This document shows positions 47,066 to 59,638 of a stretch of DNA of 64,000 nt, in pieces; the stretch's first letter is position 1; every line of letters begins with the position of its first letter. The translations under genes were made by a program, and so were the position numbers. This DNA is from Alopecurus myosuroides (Eukaryota; Streptophyta; Magnoliopsida; Poales; Poaceae). A model generated the notes under the pieces. It was not told the origin of the DNA. It saw only the letters and a list, made by a program, of their open reading frames with translations, and searched no databases. The DNA lies in the NCBI GenBank assembly GCA_028641055.1, contig CM054060.1, positions 297,078,462-297,142,461 of the forward strand. Reading direction: 5' to 3'.

Positions 47066-50000
47066 TGTCGCACCCGGACTTCTATAGGATACTCACCGGG
47101 CCGCTAGATAGTCGAGGATTGGATTACGGGGCCTACCTGCACCCGCATCCTCTTACGAGTAGGCCAACACATATAGTGTGACAACCAATCTGTACTATCC
47201 ACCGTCGATGTAAACCATCCCATAGAGATCAGGATACTACCATTGACGTACTTCATACCATACACACATGGTACGTCAACGGCGTTGAACAAAATGATAA
47301 CACAACATATCTCTAAGACACAAAAGATGGAAATAAGTTGCAAATAGCTCTCATTAGAGTAGAGATAGCAAATACAATCATCCATAGGACACATGTCCCA
47401 ACAATTCATCATTACATCACAGCGGAAGCATTCAAAAGGTCTGAGTACAGACAAAACCAAATAGGCCTAAGAGGCCGGGAATGAAAAGGAAACGGAGCCC
47501 ATCCACGAAGTCTCGGATCCTGCCCGGGTCCGCTATCTACTCGTCAACAGTCTCGTCGTACTCCACGTAGTAGCCACCATGGGAAATCCTCGGAATCGTA
47601 GTCTGCGGAAACCACAGCCCCAAAGGGGTCAGTACAGACAAGTACTGGCAAGCAAGACTCACAGTTCACCAAAGTGTAACCCGTCAACACCAAGCACAGA
47701 TGCTTTGGATTCAACGGAAGAAAGGGTGATATAAAAGATGCGGCAGCGGGCTGCACTAACCAACTACAGATACATACTACAACTTCCGGCTAACAGAAAG
47801 GAGATAAGATAGCGTATAGGAACCAACTACAACTAACTCCAAACAAACCCATCCTGGATCTCGCCCCTTATCCAAAGAAGCAATCCGAGGATAACTCACA
47901 CCGTTGGATTAATGATGGATCAGGTTGTTGTGTCAATAAGCCTATTACTAGTCAAGTTATCATTAGTTAGGTGTAAGTTGTTCTGAGTACTTGTTAGCCA
48001 GTACTTTCACCAAGTCGTCACATAACTGCGGACAACACGGCTTCTCGAGAAGATTCATCCCTGCAGGGTGTGCTCCAGTACCCGTACACACTCGAGCCAC
48101 CAACCAAAACTCAGGTTGGCTCGACACGACTCGAACCATCTCTACAGCCTGTCCTAGGAGCCACGGAGCTATAAGGTCCCAGCCACGCAGCCGAATACTC
48201 AGCGCAAGTGTGCAAAACTCCCGCAGGACGCAACACCCCGGCAATACAGGCCTCGCCCTATATGTGTGCGTCATCATTATCAACAGTAACCATGGGAGCG
48301 ACCCATTCATGCGTATGAGCCAAATGGAACACCCGAACTAAGTGTGGCTCTTCGGACAAACTGCGGATCAGGTCAAAGTCGAGGGGGGTTCCATACCACC
48401 ACCCGGATGCGGTGAGCACGCTCATCATGGATCAGTAGACAAGACCCTTTTTCCTAATTAGGGTCGACACTAGCAGGCCTCAAAACCACGCCGGGCCTCC
48501 TGCCGGTGCCTTATCATCAAATTATTATTACCCATAACATTAACAGGTTGATTGTTTAACATCGAGCCCCAGAACATAATACAATATGATAACAGAAAGT
48601 AACGGACAACAGACTCGAGCAAACACAACCCTAAGCATGCTAGTAAGACACGGGCACAAGCAACGGGGTTATAGGTGTGGAGGTGAGGCCATATCAGGGT
48701 TACAGGATAACATGTGATAGGTTCGGAACACCAGCAACGATACAAAAGGCTAGCAGGATAGACAATGGAAAGTATCGGTATCTAGTGTGGAAAGGAACAC
48801 AATGGTTCATGTGAGTGAATACTTGCCTGCAAGCTCACCAGCCTGGTACTGAGCTAGGTCCTCAGAAGGGGTGTCGTAAAGCTCGTCTGTCTCAACGTCG
48901 TCGTCTATTCGAGAAGAAGCAAACTAACAACGCAGAGAGACAAACAATCAATAACATGGCATAATGCACAATCATGGGATGATGCATGACCATTTAATTG
49001 ATGCATCAAAGGTAAGCTACTTGATAAGATAACATGTTTAAATGGACCCATATGCAATCGGATTGCATATGGAAAGGTCCATGAGTTAAGGTTGGAATAA
49101 TTGTTCTACAACTAAACATCATGTGTAAGTGAGTTGGCATGATGCATGGATGAGGAAAACAAAAGAAAACAACAACAGAAACAATTTGAAATAAGGTTTA
49201 CCAAGTTTGGAATTTTATTTATTAAGTTATGACATTTTGGTTTCTTAAAGGTGTTACACAAGTATTTGTTGTTTACACCAATTTTAATTGTTCAAAATAG
49301 ATAACAAAGTTCATATTTGGAAAATACACAAAATTTTAGGTGGAATACATGTTTCACTTGTTGAAAAAGGATTTAGGATGAATTAATTATGGATTAAACA
49401 AGTTTAAACAAGATTTAAAAGTTTTAATTCAAGTATGACTTTATTTGAAATTTTATTTGTTCAAAACATTAAACCAAATTCATATTTGAAAAGTTTATAC
49501 TTTTCTGGTTTGAAAACATATTTTATAAGTTCAAAAATAATTTAATTTGAGCAAGTTATGAATTTAGCAAATTTAAATGATTTAAACAAGGTTTAAATTA
49601 TTGAACCAATTTAAATTATTCAAATCAGAAAATAAAGTTTATATTTGAAAAGGTGGTTCAATTTAGCATGGAAAACATATTTTATTTGTGTTATTTGAAT
49701 TAAATTTGAATTAGTTATGAATTTAACCAAATTTAAAAGGAGTTGTTTGAATTTGAATTTTGAAACAATTTGAAATGTTCAAAACAGAAAACAAATGGTT
49801 TAAAAAGGTAGAGAATTAAATTTGGTTCAGTATACATATTTTACTTATTTTATTTGGATTTGGAATTTAAAAGTTATTTGTGTTTGGAGTTTAGGGACTA
49901 ATCTGTGATTTCCAGGGGCTGGGCTGTGAAGAAAATCGTGGAGACAGGGGCTTTTCTGCGAAACAGTGCCCAAAAATTAGGACTGCACCACGCCACTGCG

Positions 50001-50140
50001 ACCCTGGGTCGCTGTCAAGCGGGCCCGCGCCACGCTGGCGCCAACGTGGGCGTGGGTGTGGATCTGGGTGGCAGCAGCGCCAATGACCGGTGGGGCCTGG
50101 GCGCTGGCGTGGCAAAGTGCCAAAAAGGGGTGGATAAACT

Positions 50141-50211
50141 GCGCCGCGGGGGTTTCGAACCCTGGCCGCGGGCTCGCGCGCGAGGGTGCGCTACCACTGC
50201 GCTGCTCTGCG
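50141..50211 (-). other. tRNA-like segment in the 3' LTR of F
   Basis: On the minus strand, GCAGCGCAGTGGTAGCGC looks like a D arm with a pol III box A, and GGGTTCGAAACCC (50150-50162) like a T arm with box B, at normal tRNA spacing. The acceptor ends do not pair and the anticodon arm is a GC hairpin, so it is not a working tRNA gene. Confidence 0.5.
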
Positions 50212-50754
50212 ATCGTTGTCAGGTAAGGGGGACTCGGGGTGGTTAAGGTGCAGTTCGCGGAAACTTAACTGAATTTTAATGTTCAGTTACTGAACTTTGC
50301 TGAGGAACAGAGCCCGCCGGCGGCGCTCTGCTCGCGGTGGCCGCTGCGTGGTGGCTCGCTGCGGTTGCGCGCGGGTGCGTGTGGTGCTGCGTGCTCGTGT
50401 GCTGCAGAGAGGAAAAGGGAGAGGAAGCGAGAGGTGATGCTCACCTCGGGGCGGAAGGAGGAGGAGGTCGACGCTGCGGTGGTGGCGACCGGCGGCGAAA
50501 ATGAGGACGGCGGCGGCGCTCCGGTGACCCTCAGCCACCGAGGAGGGGTCGGAAAGGAAGAGGGAGTCGCGGGGGGCCGATTCCCGGCCCTACCCTGCGT
50601 GGAAGGAGGCCAGGGCGACGGCGGCGAGCTGGAGATGGCGGCGGTGGGCTGGTTTTTCCCGGTGGTGATACAGAGAGGAGAGGGCGGAGGGGAAATGGCG
50701 GCGGTGCGAGGGAGAGAGGTGGAGCTAGGGCAGAAGGAGAGGGGCTAGAGGGTA

Positions 50755-50767
50755 GGGTTATAGGGGC
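50755..50767 (-). promoter_or_regulatory. TATA-like element in the 3' LTR of F
   Basis: Minus-strand CCCCTATAACCC lies about 640 bases inside the LTR start, just before a pyrimidine-rich GC block. It would divide the LTR into a short U3 and a 3.6-kb R-U5 leader. Confidence 0.4.
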
Positions 50768-51398
50768 GAGGAGGGTGAGCTCGTGGCCGTTGCTCCCCTC
50801 TGCTGCTGACGTGGGCATCCCCGATGGGGTGCCGTACGAAGGTAGGGGAAGGAGTGGGGGGTACCAGGCCAGGGGCTAGGTGGGCTGGCCCAATTGGGCT
50901 GGCCTGCCCTTACCCCCTCTCCTTTGCTTTATTTTTTCTTGCTGTTTCTCTTTTTTTTTTGCAGATTTGAAAAAGGAGAGAAATGAAAGGGTTTTAGGGG
51001 TTAGAAAAATTTAGGAAATTTTTTTTATGGATTAATTATGATAGAAGCACAGTTGTGGAACTGTTTGTTTCCAAATTTTTGAATTTTTGGTTGCTGTTTG
51101 GAATTTGGTTGAAATTGAATGAATTTGAGATTAATTGAATAATTAAAGAGAACACTTTGATGGTTTGAACTTTCTACTTTAATGGGAACAAAAGATTGGA
51201 TTGTTCTGTAATTTTTATTTGAAACAATTGTAACATAACAAGTATGAAACAAGAATTTGAAAATTGGTTTGAAATTTCAATTGGAAAACAATGAAAACAA
51301 ATGCAAACAAAAAGCAATGATTATGATGACATGATGCAAAGCATAAATAAACAAGAAGCAAACATTCTAAAGGAGTTTTTCATACTTGGGATGTTACA

Positions 51399-51420
51399 AA
51401 ACGCCCCCCCCCCTTGAAGG
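51399..51420 (-). other. Polypurine tract of element F
   Basis: Minus-strand CCTTCAAGGGGGGGGGGGCG immediately before the 3' LTR, the primer site for plus-strand synthesis. Confidence 0.75.
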
Positions 51421-51438
51421 AATCGCGCCCCGAGATTC

Positions 51439-53265
51439 CTACTGAGACGAGAAAAGGTCCGGATACTTCTTGCGAAGATCCTCTTCGGTCTCCCACGTTG
51501 CCTCTTTATCGGAATGATGAGACCACTGCACTTTTAAGAACTTGGTGCTCTTGTTGCGAGTCTTACGCTCGGTCTCATCGAGAATTCGAACAGGGTGCTC
51601 CTCATAAGATAGGTCTTCTTGCAGTTCAATGGCATCATGATCAACTGCACGACCTGGGTCTTTGAAGCACTTCTTGAGCTGCGACACGTGAAAGACATCG
51701 TGCACGTTGGATAGTTTCTCTGGATGTTCAAGACGATAGGCATTTTCCGCACGCCTTGAGAGAATGTTGAAAGGACCAATGTATCTTGGTGCCAGCTTTC
51801 TTTTCACACCAAAACGATGAGTGCCTCTGAGGGGAGTTACACGGAGATATGCTTTGTCACCAGGTGCATAGACCTTGTCCCTGTGTTTGCTGTCATAGTA
51901 GCTTTTCTGACGAGACTGATCGATCTTGAGATTGTCACAAATGATGTGAACTTTCTCTTCGGCTTCCTTAACAATGTCAGGGCCTAAGAGTGAACATTCA
52001 CCAGCTCCAGACCAATTGATTGGACTCCTGCATCTGCGGCCATAGAGTGCCTCAAATGGTGCCATGCCTAGGCTTGCGTGGAAGCTGTTGTTGTAGGAGA
52101 ATTCAGCATATGGAAGACATTCCTCCCATTTCATGCCAAAGGAGAGACCACATGCTCTGAGCATATCCTCGAGAATCTGATTGACTCTTTCGACTTGCCC
52201 TTGAGACTGAGGATGATAAGCTGTGCTGAACAGAAGTTTGGTGCCCAATGCTTCTTGAAAACTCTTCCAGAAATGAGAAGTGAAAATGCTTCCACGGTCT
52301 GAGCTTATTTCCAATGGAACACCATGAAGAGGAACAATCTTTGCTGTGTAGAGCTCTGCTAACTGGCTAGCTGAGATTGTCTCTTTGACAGGAAAGAAGT
52401 GAGCTACTTTTGTGAGTCGATCAATGACAACGAAGATTGCATCGTTTCCCCTCTTGGACTTTGGAAAACCAGTGACGAAGTCCATTTCAATCATGTCCCA
52501 CTTCCACTCAGGGATTTTCAGAGGTTGGAGAAGACCGGCTGTTTTCTGATGAACTGCCTTAACACGTTGACAAACGTCGCATTCAGAAACGTATTGAGCA
52601 ATTTCACGTTTCATGCCAGGCCACCAATACAGTGTTTTGAGATCCTGGTACATCTTTGTACTTCCAGGGTGTATGGAGAGAGGAGTTTCATGAGCCTCCT
52701 TGAGAATGACATCTTTGAGACTTTGAACTTGAGGAACTGCAATGCGTCCTTCGAAGAACACAGTTCCTTTGTCATCAATTGAGAAGGACTTAAATTTCTC
52801 CTTGCCTTCTTTGATGTGTTCTACCATCTTCTTGATTTCAGCATCACGAAGTTGTTCAGAACGAATCTTATCCTCGAGAGTTGGACTGGCTGTCAAGTTC
52901 GCAAGATAGCCTTGAGGAACAAGACCAAGGTTCAGCTTCTGGAATTCTTCATGAAGTGGAGGTTGGCTTTCCATGATCATGAGATTATTGCAATACGACT
53001 TGCGACTGAGAGCATCAGCCATAACATTAGCCTTGCCTGGAGTGTAAGAAATGGTAAGATCAAAGTCCTTAATCCTTTCAATCCATCTCCTTTGCCTGAG
53101 GTTTAGATCTGGTTGAGTGAAGATGTATTTCAGACTCTTATGATCGGAAAAGATTTCAGTGCGATTACCCAACAAGTATTGCCTCCATTTCTTGAGGGCA
53201 AACACCACTGCTGCAAGTTCAAGGTCATGTGTGGGATAATTGAGCTCATGTGCGTTCAACTGACG
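51439..53265 (-). CDS. Element F pol, C-terminal part: RNase H end, integrase, chromodomain
   Basis: About 606 codons in the same frame as the two upstream pieces, after a stop at 53266-53268. Numbered from the TTG codon at 53259: RNase H end with [11 protein letters not shown] and ADALSRK (38-87); integrase zinc finger with H190/H197 and C227/C230 (CDVC); catalytic triad D260 ([10 protein letters not shown]), D321 (SSDRG) and E357 (GQVERVNQ), with exactly 35 residues between the last two; and a chromodomain-like end from about 553 (PVRILD, KVQWSHH, EATWE). Chromodomains of this clade guide integration toward marked chromatin. No ATG opens this part, so it makes sense only as part of the gag-pol frame. 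Confidence 0.9.
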   Translation of the reverse strand, partial: RQLNAHELNYPTHDLELAAVVFALKKWRQYLLGNRTEIFSDHKSLKYIFTQPDLNLRQRRWIERIKDFDLTISYTPGKANVMADALSRKSYCNNLMIMESQPPLHEEFQKLNLGLVPQGYLANLTASPTLEDKIRSEQLRDAEIKKMVEHIKEGKEKFKSFSIDDKGTVFFEGRIAVPQVQSLKDVILKEAHETPLSIHPGSTKMYQDLKTLYWWPGMKREIAQYVSECDVCQRVKAVHQKTAGLLQPLKIPEWKWDMIEMDFVTGFPKSKRGNDAIFVVIDRLTKVAHFFPVKETISASQLAELYTAKIVPLHGVPLEISSDRGSIFTSHFWKSFQEALGTKLLFSTAYHPQSQGQVERVNQILEDMLRACGLSFGMKWEECLPYAEFSYNNSFHASLGMAPFEALYGRRCRSPINWSGAGECSLLGPDIVKEAEEKVHIICDNLKIDQSRQKSYYDSKHRDKVYAPGDKAYLRVTPLRGTHRFGVKRKLAPRYIGPFNILSRRAENAYRLEHPEKLSNVHDVFHVSQLKKCFKDPGRAVDHDAIELQEDLSYEEHPVRILDETERKTRNKSTKFLKVQWSHHSDKEATWETEEDLRKKYPDLFSSQ

Positions 53266-54600
53266 TTAAGAATAAGCCACAACTCTACGTTCTTGCATAA
53301 GAACTGCACCTAGACCTTGGAGAGAAGCATCACAGAATATCTGGAAAGGTTTGGTAGTATCTGGGCCAACCAGAACTGGTGTAGAAGTGAGTTTAGTCTT
53401 CAGGAGATTTAAACTTTCATCACATTGTGGAGACCAAACGAACTTCTTGTCCTTCTTTGTGAGGTCAGTGAGAGGTTTGGCAATCTTGGAGAAGTTTTGG
53501 ACGAAACGACGGCAATAGCTAGCTAAGCCAAGAAAACTTCTTACTTGCTTCACCGTCTTAGGAGGTTTCCAATCAACAATTGCCTTAACCTTTTCTGGAT
53601 CAATGGCTATGCCCTTGGAAAAGATGATATGACCAAGATAAGCAACTTCTGAAATCCAGAACTCACATTTGGAGAACTTGGCATAAAGACGATGCTCGCG
53701 AAGCTTCATGAGAGTGAGACGAAGATGTTCTTCATTCTCTTCCTCGGATTTTGAGTAGACAAGAATGTCATCAAGATATACCACAACGAACTTGTCGAGG
53801 TATTCATGGAAGACAGAATTCATGAGTCGAGAGAAGGTCGCCGGTGCATTGGTGAGACCAAAGGACATGACGGTGTATTCATATAGACCGTAGCGAGTAG
53901 TGAAAGCTGTCTTTGGAATATCTTCCTTTCTGATCTTTATTTGATGGTAACCCATTCTCAAGTCCAGCTTGGAGAATATTGAGGCTCCAGCAAGTTGATC
54001 AAAGAGATCATCGATACGAGGAATTGGATACTTGTTTTTGATGGTTTTCTCGTTAAGAGGACGATAGTCAACAACGAGTATCTTTGTTTGATCCTTCTTC
54101 GCAACGAACAGAGTTGGGCAACCCCAAGCCGAGGAACTAGGTTGAATGTAACCTTTCTCCATGTACATATTGATTTGCTCCTTTAACAATTTCAGTTCAG
54201 GAGGAGCTATCTTGTATGGATGCTTAGAGATTGGAGCAGTACCTGGTTCAAGTTCGATGACGAACTCAACAGCTCTGTCAGGAGGCATTCCTGGCAATTC
54301 TTCTGGAAAGACATCGGGGAAGTCACAAACCACCGGAATAGTTTCAATAGATGGTAAAGGATTTGCATTGAGAGTGTAGAGTTGAACAACTGGATTTTCA
54401 GTATGGAAGTAGACTATCTGGCCAGAAGGGTGTGTGATTTTGACAGACTTAGCAGGGCAATCAATGACTGCTTTGTTGGCTACCAGCCAATCCATCCCAA
54501 GAATGACATCAATATCTGAAGAGTGGAGAGCTATCAGAGATGCCTGGAATGGAAGGTTTCCAATTGTGATCTCGATGTTCTGGCTAACTTTATTGCTTTG
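53266..54600 (-). CDS. Element F pol, middle part: protease end, reverse transcriptase, RNase H start
   Basis: Open from just after the gag stop (54601-54603) to a TAA at 53266-53268, in the gag frame. It starts with the end of the protease ([13 protein letters not shown]). Numbered from the internal ATG at 54495: reverse transcriptase from about 95, first catalytic Asp in [13 protein letters not shown] (D178), YLDD active site at 240-243, and RNase H start [13 protein letters not shown] (D389). All catalytic motifs are intact. The ending AYS-stop-RQL is normally AYSSRQL or AYASRQL, so TAA most simply arose from a serine TCA. Confidence 0.9.
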   Translation of the reverse strand, partial: QSNKVSQNIEITIGNLPFQASLIALHSSDIDVILGMDWLVANKAVIDCPAKSVKITHPSGQIVYFHTENPVVQLYTLNANPLPSIETIPVVCDFPDVFPEELPGMPPDRAVEFVIELEPGTAPISKHPYKIAPPELKLLKEQINMYMEKGYIQPSSSAWGCPTLFVAKKDQTKILVVDYRPLNEKTIKNKYPIPRIDDLFDQLAGASIFSKLDLRMGYHQIKIRKEDIPKTAFTTRYGLYEYTVMSFGLTNAPATFSRLMNSVFHEYLDKFVVVYLDDILVYSKSEEENEEHLRLTLMKLREHRLYAKFSKCEFWISEVAYLGHIIFSKGIAIDPEKVKAIVDWKPPKTVKQVRSFLGLASYCRRFVQNFSKIAKPLTDLTKKDKKFVWSPQCDESLNLLKTKLTSTPVLVGPDTTKPFQIFCDASLQGLGAVLMQERRVVAYS

Positions 54601-55818
54601 CTAGCTAGATCCCGGTGATTTCACTAGGAGAGGGATAGACAACTGTTCGAAGTTGATTTTACTGTTGTTTGCAAAGTTTTGAGAGATGAAGGAGTGTGAA
54701 GCACCAGAATCGAACAAGACTTTAGCACGAAACGAGTTCACAAGAAGTGTGCCCATTACAACCTCTGGAGATTCTTCTGCTCCCTGGGCCTTGACATGAT
54801 TCACCCTCACAGTTCTCAAGACAGACTTGTTCTTGTTGCGGGGCCTAGGCGAAGAAGTGTGTACCATCACATGATTGACATTAGGGATAGGTAGTGATGG
54901 TAGCTTGTTCTGCGGGCACTTGTAGGAGTAGTGTCCTGGTAGACCGCACTTGAAGCATGTACTAGCAGAACGAGGAGCTGTTGGACTTGGCTGAGATGGA
55001 GCACCTCCTAAAGATACCACTGGGGTGGGAGGGCGGGCAAGAAATCCTGCCGGGCTTGGCAAGCAGATGGGCGGTGTTGGAGTGGTATATGGAACCCAAA
55101 CTCTTCTTTTTTGTGGAGGCATGATAGCTTTTGAGAGATTAGCCTGTTCACGAGAGTGTTTACGAGATTCCTCAACCAATTTGCGCCCATGCTCTTCATT
55201 TAGAGCAATGTTGATGAGGTCCTCAAAATTCTTGGCCTTGACGTTGGTGAGAGCATACTTGAGTTCCGGGTTGAGACCCCTGCGGAACTTTGCCATCTTT
55301 CTCGCTTCCGTGGAGATTTCATCTCCGGCGTAGCGAGCCAGACGATTGAACTCTCTTTGGTATTCGAGAACGTCCAAATTGCCTTGTGTGAAAGAATAGA
55401 ATTCCTCACGCATTCTCTCCATGAGCCCATCGGGAATGTGATGGCGCACGAAGGCTTGCTTGAAATCCTCCCATGTGATTGCCACACTAGAACCTCTCAT
55501 TTCTTGGAAGTTCTCCCACCAAGACATGGATTGCCCACGGAGAAGGTAGGTCACGTAAGGAACACGGTCCTCGTCAGCCACATGAGCTACCATAAGAGTA
55601 CGGTTCATTTCACGGAGCCAGTCATCAGCATCCAATGGCTCGGAGGAGGTATCAAACGTGCGCGGGTTGAGCTCAAGGAACTCTCGAATAGACACACGGG
55701 CGTTGCCATTACTCCCAAGGTCTTGGTTCTGCTGCATCTGCCTTATAACTTGTGTCATCTGAGACAACACTTTCCCCATCTCGGGTGGCAGTGTGGGTTC
55801 TTCGTCACCATTTTCCAT
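54601..55818 (-). CDS. Element F gag and protease
   Basis: 405 codons from ATG at 55818. It has a retrotransposon gag (capsid) domain about 85-185 (YLLRGQSMSWWENF, LEYQREFNRLARYA, KFRRGLNPELKYAL), a Pro-rich linker, a CCHC zinc knuckle at 288-301 (CFKCGLPGHYSYKC) and the start of an aspartic protease with DSGA at 370-373. The gag forms the virus-like particle and the knuckle binds RNA. It ends at TAG (54601-54603) in the middle of the protease, and the protein continues in the same frame after it. The stop is followed by CAA, so it is either a nonsense mutation or a readthrough site; the mid-domain position favours a mutation. Confidence 0.9.
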   Translation of the reverse strand: MENGDEEPTLPPEMGKVLSQMTQVIRQMQQNQDLGSNGNARVSIREFLELNPRTFDTSSEPLDADDWLREMNRTLMVAHVADEDRVPYVTYLLRGQSMSWWENFQEMRGSSVAITWEDFKQAFVRHHIPDGLMERMREEFYSFTQGNLDVLEYQREFNRLARYAGDEISTEARKMAKFRRGLNPELKYALTNVKAKNFEDLINIALNEEHGRKLVEESRKHSREQANLSKAIMPPQKRRVWVPYTTPTPPICLPSPAGFLARPPTPVVSLGGAPSQPSPTAPRSASTCFKCGLPGHYSYKCPQNKLPSLPIPNVNHVMVHTSSPRPRNKNKSVLRTVRVNHVKAQGAEESPEVVMGTLLVNSFRAKVLFDSGASHSFISQNFANNSKINFEQLSIPLLVKSPGSS

Positions 55819-56478
55819 CCTGAAGAGGATACCAAGGTTAACACACTAATCGGATAACAAAATCCAATATAAGTGCTTAAAAGGATTACTTCAGACGGTA
55901 AGTAAGGTAGCATGGAGCAAACATATACTACCCTCAACGTTCACCATAAATGGTTCGAGTACCACACGGATGCGGTGCTGAAGAAGAAAAAAATATTCTC
56001 CGGAACAAAACGGATGGAGGTTAACAACGAAAGAGGCGATTTGTGAAGGACGATATCGAAGCAACAACTGGGAAACAGGAGACCACAAACACCTGAGGTA
56101 CTACGGAGAAAACCCATCCGGGCTTCTAAAGGATCAATATCTACTGCTTAAGGAATAGAGGATCTGCTTCCGGGGCTTACACGCCTCCGTTCTCAATCGT
56201 GAGTAGGCAACATGATAAATCATGTCACAACCACCTCCATTCCTATGGTCTAGTAGATATAACTATCCGAGAGAAACCAGGATTCGTGAAAACCTAACTT
56301 GAAAGTTTAGATGAGAAGAGAAAACAATGTTGCACTTCCTTACCAGAAAAGGGAGGGTGGGTGGGGAAAGAAATAAAATGGCAGAATTCCTACTCTCACG
56401 TTTCATTTTTACTATATAGCTACAAAATAGTTTCTAGACTCAACTGCGACCAGTAAAAGGGATCCTACAGGCAGACAG
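55819..56478 (-). other. 5' leader of element F between primer-binding site and gag
   Basis: About 660 bases without coding support. In chromoviruses this region is the untranslated leader with the packaging signal. No motif stands out. Confidence 0.5.
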
Positions 56479-56490
56479 GCTCTGATACCA
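56479..56490 (-). other. Primer-binding site of element F (tRNA-Met)
   Basis: Minus-strand TGGTATCAGAGC lies two bases inside the 5' LTR, the classical plant initiator tRNA-Met complement. It differs from the tRNA-Asp type of elements A, B and C. Confidence 0.92.
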
Positions 56491-59400
56491 TTTGTCGCAC
56501 CCAGACTTCTATAGGATTCTCACCGGGCCGCTAGATAGTCGAGGATTGGATTACGGGGCCTACCTGCACCCGCATCCTCTTACGAGTAGGCCAACACATA
56601 TAGTGTGACAACCAATCTCTACTATCCACCGTCGATGTAAACCATCCCATAGAGATCAGGATACTACCATTGACGTACTTCATACCATACACACATGGTA
56701 CGTCAACGGCGTTGAACAAAATGATAACACAACATATCTCTAAGACACAAAAGATGGAAATAAGTTGCAAATAGCTCTCATTAGAGCAGAGATAGCAAAT
56801 ACAATCATCCAGGGACACATGTCCCAACAATTCATCATTACATCACAGCGGAAGCATTCAAAAGGTCTGAGTACAGACAAAACCAAATAGGCCTAAGAGG
56901 CCGGGAATGAAAAGGAAACGGAGCCCATCCACGAAGTCTCGGATCCTGCCCGGGTCCGCTATCTACTCGTCAACAGTCTCGTCGTACTCCACGTAGTAGC
57001 CACCATGGGAAATCCTCGGAATCGTAGTCTGCGGAAACCACAGCCCCAAAGGGGTCAGTACAGACAAGTACTGGCAAGCAAGACTCACAGTTCACCAAAG
57101 TGTAACCCGTCAACACCAAGCACAGATGCTTTGGGTTCAACGGAACAAAGGGTGATATAAAAGATGCGGCAGCGGGCTGCACTAACCAACTACAGATACA
57201 TACTACAACTTCCGGCTAACAGAAAGGAGATAAGATAGCGTATAGGAACCAACTACAACTAACTCCAAACAAACCCATCCTGGATCTCGCCCCTTATCCA
57301 AAGAAGCAATCCGAGGATAACTCACACCGTTGGATTAATGATGGATCAGGTTGTTGTGTCAATAAGCCTATTACTAGTCAAGTTATCATTAGTTAGGTGT
57401 AAGTTGTTCTGAGTACTTGTTAGCCAGTACTTTCACCAAGTCGTCACATAACCGCGGACAACACGGCTTCTCGAGAAGATTCATCCCTGCAGGGTGTGCT
57501 CCAGTACCCGTACACACTCGAGCCACCAACTAAAACTCAGGTTGGCTCGACACGACTCAAACCATCTCTACAGCCTGTCCTAGGAGCCACGGAGCTATAA
57601 GGTCCCAGCCACGCAGCCGAATACTCAGCGCAAGTGTGCAAAACTCCCGTAGGACGCAACACCCCGGCAATACAGGCCTCGCCCTATATGTGTGCGTCAT
57701 CATTATCAACAGTAACCATGGGAGCGACCCATTCATGCGTATGAGCAAAATGGAACACCCGAACTAAGTGTAGCTCTTCGGACAAACTGCGGATCAGGTC
57801 AAAGTCGAGGGGGGTTCCATACCACCACCCGGATGTGGTGAGCACGCTCATCATGGATCAGTAGACAAGACCCTTTTTCCTAATTAGGGTCGACACTAGC
57901 AGGCCTCAAAACCACGCCGGGCCTCCTGCCGGTGCCTTATCATCAAATTATTATTACCCATAACATTAACAGGTTGATTGTTTAACATCGAGCCCCAGAA
58001 CATAATACAATATGATAACATAAAGTAACGGACAACAGACTCGAGTAAACACAACCCTAAGCATGCTAGTAAGACACGTGCACAAGCAACGGGGTTATAG
58101 GTGTGGAGGTGAGGCCATATCAGGGTTACAGGATAACATGTGATAGGTTCGGAACACCAGCAACGATACAAAAGGCTAGCAGGATAGACAATGGAAAGTA
58201 TCGGTATCCAGTGTGGAAAGGAACACAATGGTTCATGTGAGTGAATACTTGCCTGCAAGCTCAGCAGCCTGGTACTGAGCTAGGTCCTCAGAAGGGGTGT
58301 CGTAAAGCTCGTCTGTCTCAACATCGTCGTCTATTCGAGAAGAAGCAAACAAACAACAGAGAGAGACAAACAATCAATAACATGGCATAATGCACAATCA
58401 TGGGATGATGCATGACCATTTAATTGATGCATCAAAGGTAATCTACTTGACAACATAACATGTTTAAATGGACCCATATGCAATCGGATTGCATATGGAA
58501 AGGTCCATGAGTTAAGGTTGGAATAATTGTTCTACAACTAAACATCATGTGTAAGTGAGTTGGCATGATGCATGGATGAGGAAAACAAAAGAAAACAACA
58601 ACAGAAACAATTTGAAATAAGGTTTACCAAGTTTGGAATTTTATTTATTAAGTTATGACATTTTGGTTTCTTAAAGGTGTTACACAAGTATTTGTTGTTT
58701 ACACCAATTTTAATTGTTCAAAGTAGATAACAAAGTTCATATTTGGAAAATACACAAAATTTTAGGTGGAATACATGTTTCACTAGTTGAAAAAGGATTT
58801 AGGATAAATTAATTATGGATTAAACAAGTTTAAACAAGATTTAAAAGGATTTAATTCAAGTATGACTTTATTTGAAATTTTATTTGTTCAAAACATTAAA
58901 CCAAATTCATATTTGAAAAGTTTATACTTTTCTGGTTTGAAAACATATTTTATAAGTTCAAAAATAATTTAATTTGAGCAAGTTATGAATTTAGCAAATT
59001 TAAATGATTTAAACAAGGTTTAAATTATTTAACCAATTTAAATTATTCAAAACAGAAAATAAAGTTTATATTTGAAAAGGTGGTTCAATTTAGCATGGAA
59101 AACATATTTTATTTGTGTTATTTGAATTAAGTTTGAATTAGTTATGAATTTAACCAAATTTAAAAGGAGTTGTTTGAATTTGAATTTTGAAACAATTTGA
59201 AATGTTCAAAACAGAAAACAAATGGTTTAAAAAGGTAGAGAATTAAATTTGGTTCAGTATACATATTTTACTTATTTTATTTGGATTTGGAATTTAAAAG
59301 TTATTTGTGTTTGGAGTTTAGGGACTAATCTGTGATTTCCAGGGGCTGGGCTATGAAGAAAAACGTGGAGACAAAGGCTTTTCTGCGAAACAGTGCCCAA

Positions 59401-59567
59401 AAATTAGGACTGCACCACGCCACTGCGACCCTGGGTCGCTGTCAAGCGGGCCCGCGCCACGCTGGCGCCAACGTGGGCGTGGGTGTGGATCTGGGTGGCA
59501 GCAGCGCCAATGACCGGTGGGGCCTGGGCGCTGGCGTGGCAAAGTGCCAAAAAGGGGTGGATAAACA

Positions 59568-59638
59568 ACGCCGCGGGGGTTTCGAACCCTGGCCGCGGGC
59601 TCGCGCGCGATGGTGCGCTACAACTGCGCTGCTCTGCG
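59568..59638 (-). other. tRNA-like segment in the 5' LTR of F
   Basis: Equivalent of 50141-50211. Box B GGGTTCGAAACCC is unchanged (59577-59589), while the box A region has GCGCAGTTGTAGCGC, one substitution that weakens the match. Confidence 0.45.

Larger units (their letters stand above)
47066..51398 (-). repeat. 3' LTR of element F
   Basis: 4333 bp, nearly identical to 56493-60825, with scattered single-base differences and a few one- or two-base indels seen by eye. It holds a TATA-like site near 50755-50767, a tRNA-like segment, and exon-like blocks at 48827 and 47602. Confidence 0.95.

Noticed and set aside
50141..50211. Functional tRNA gene
   Set aside because: The acceptor stem does not pair and there is no normal anticodon loop.
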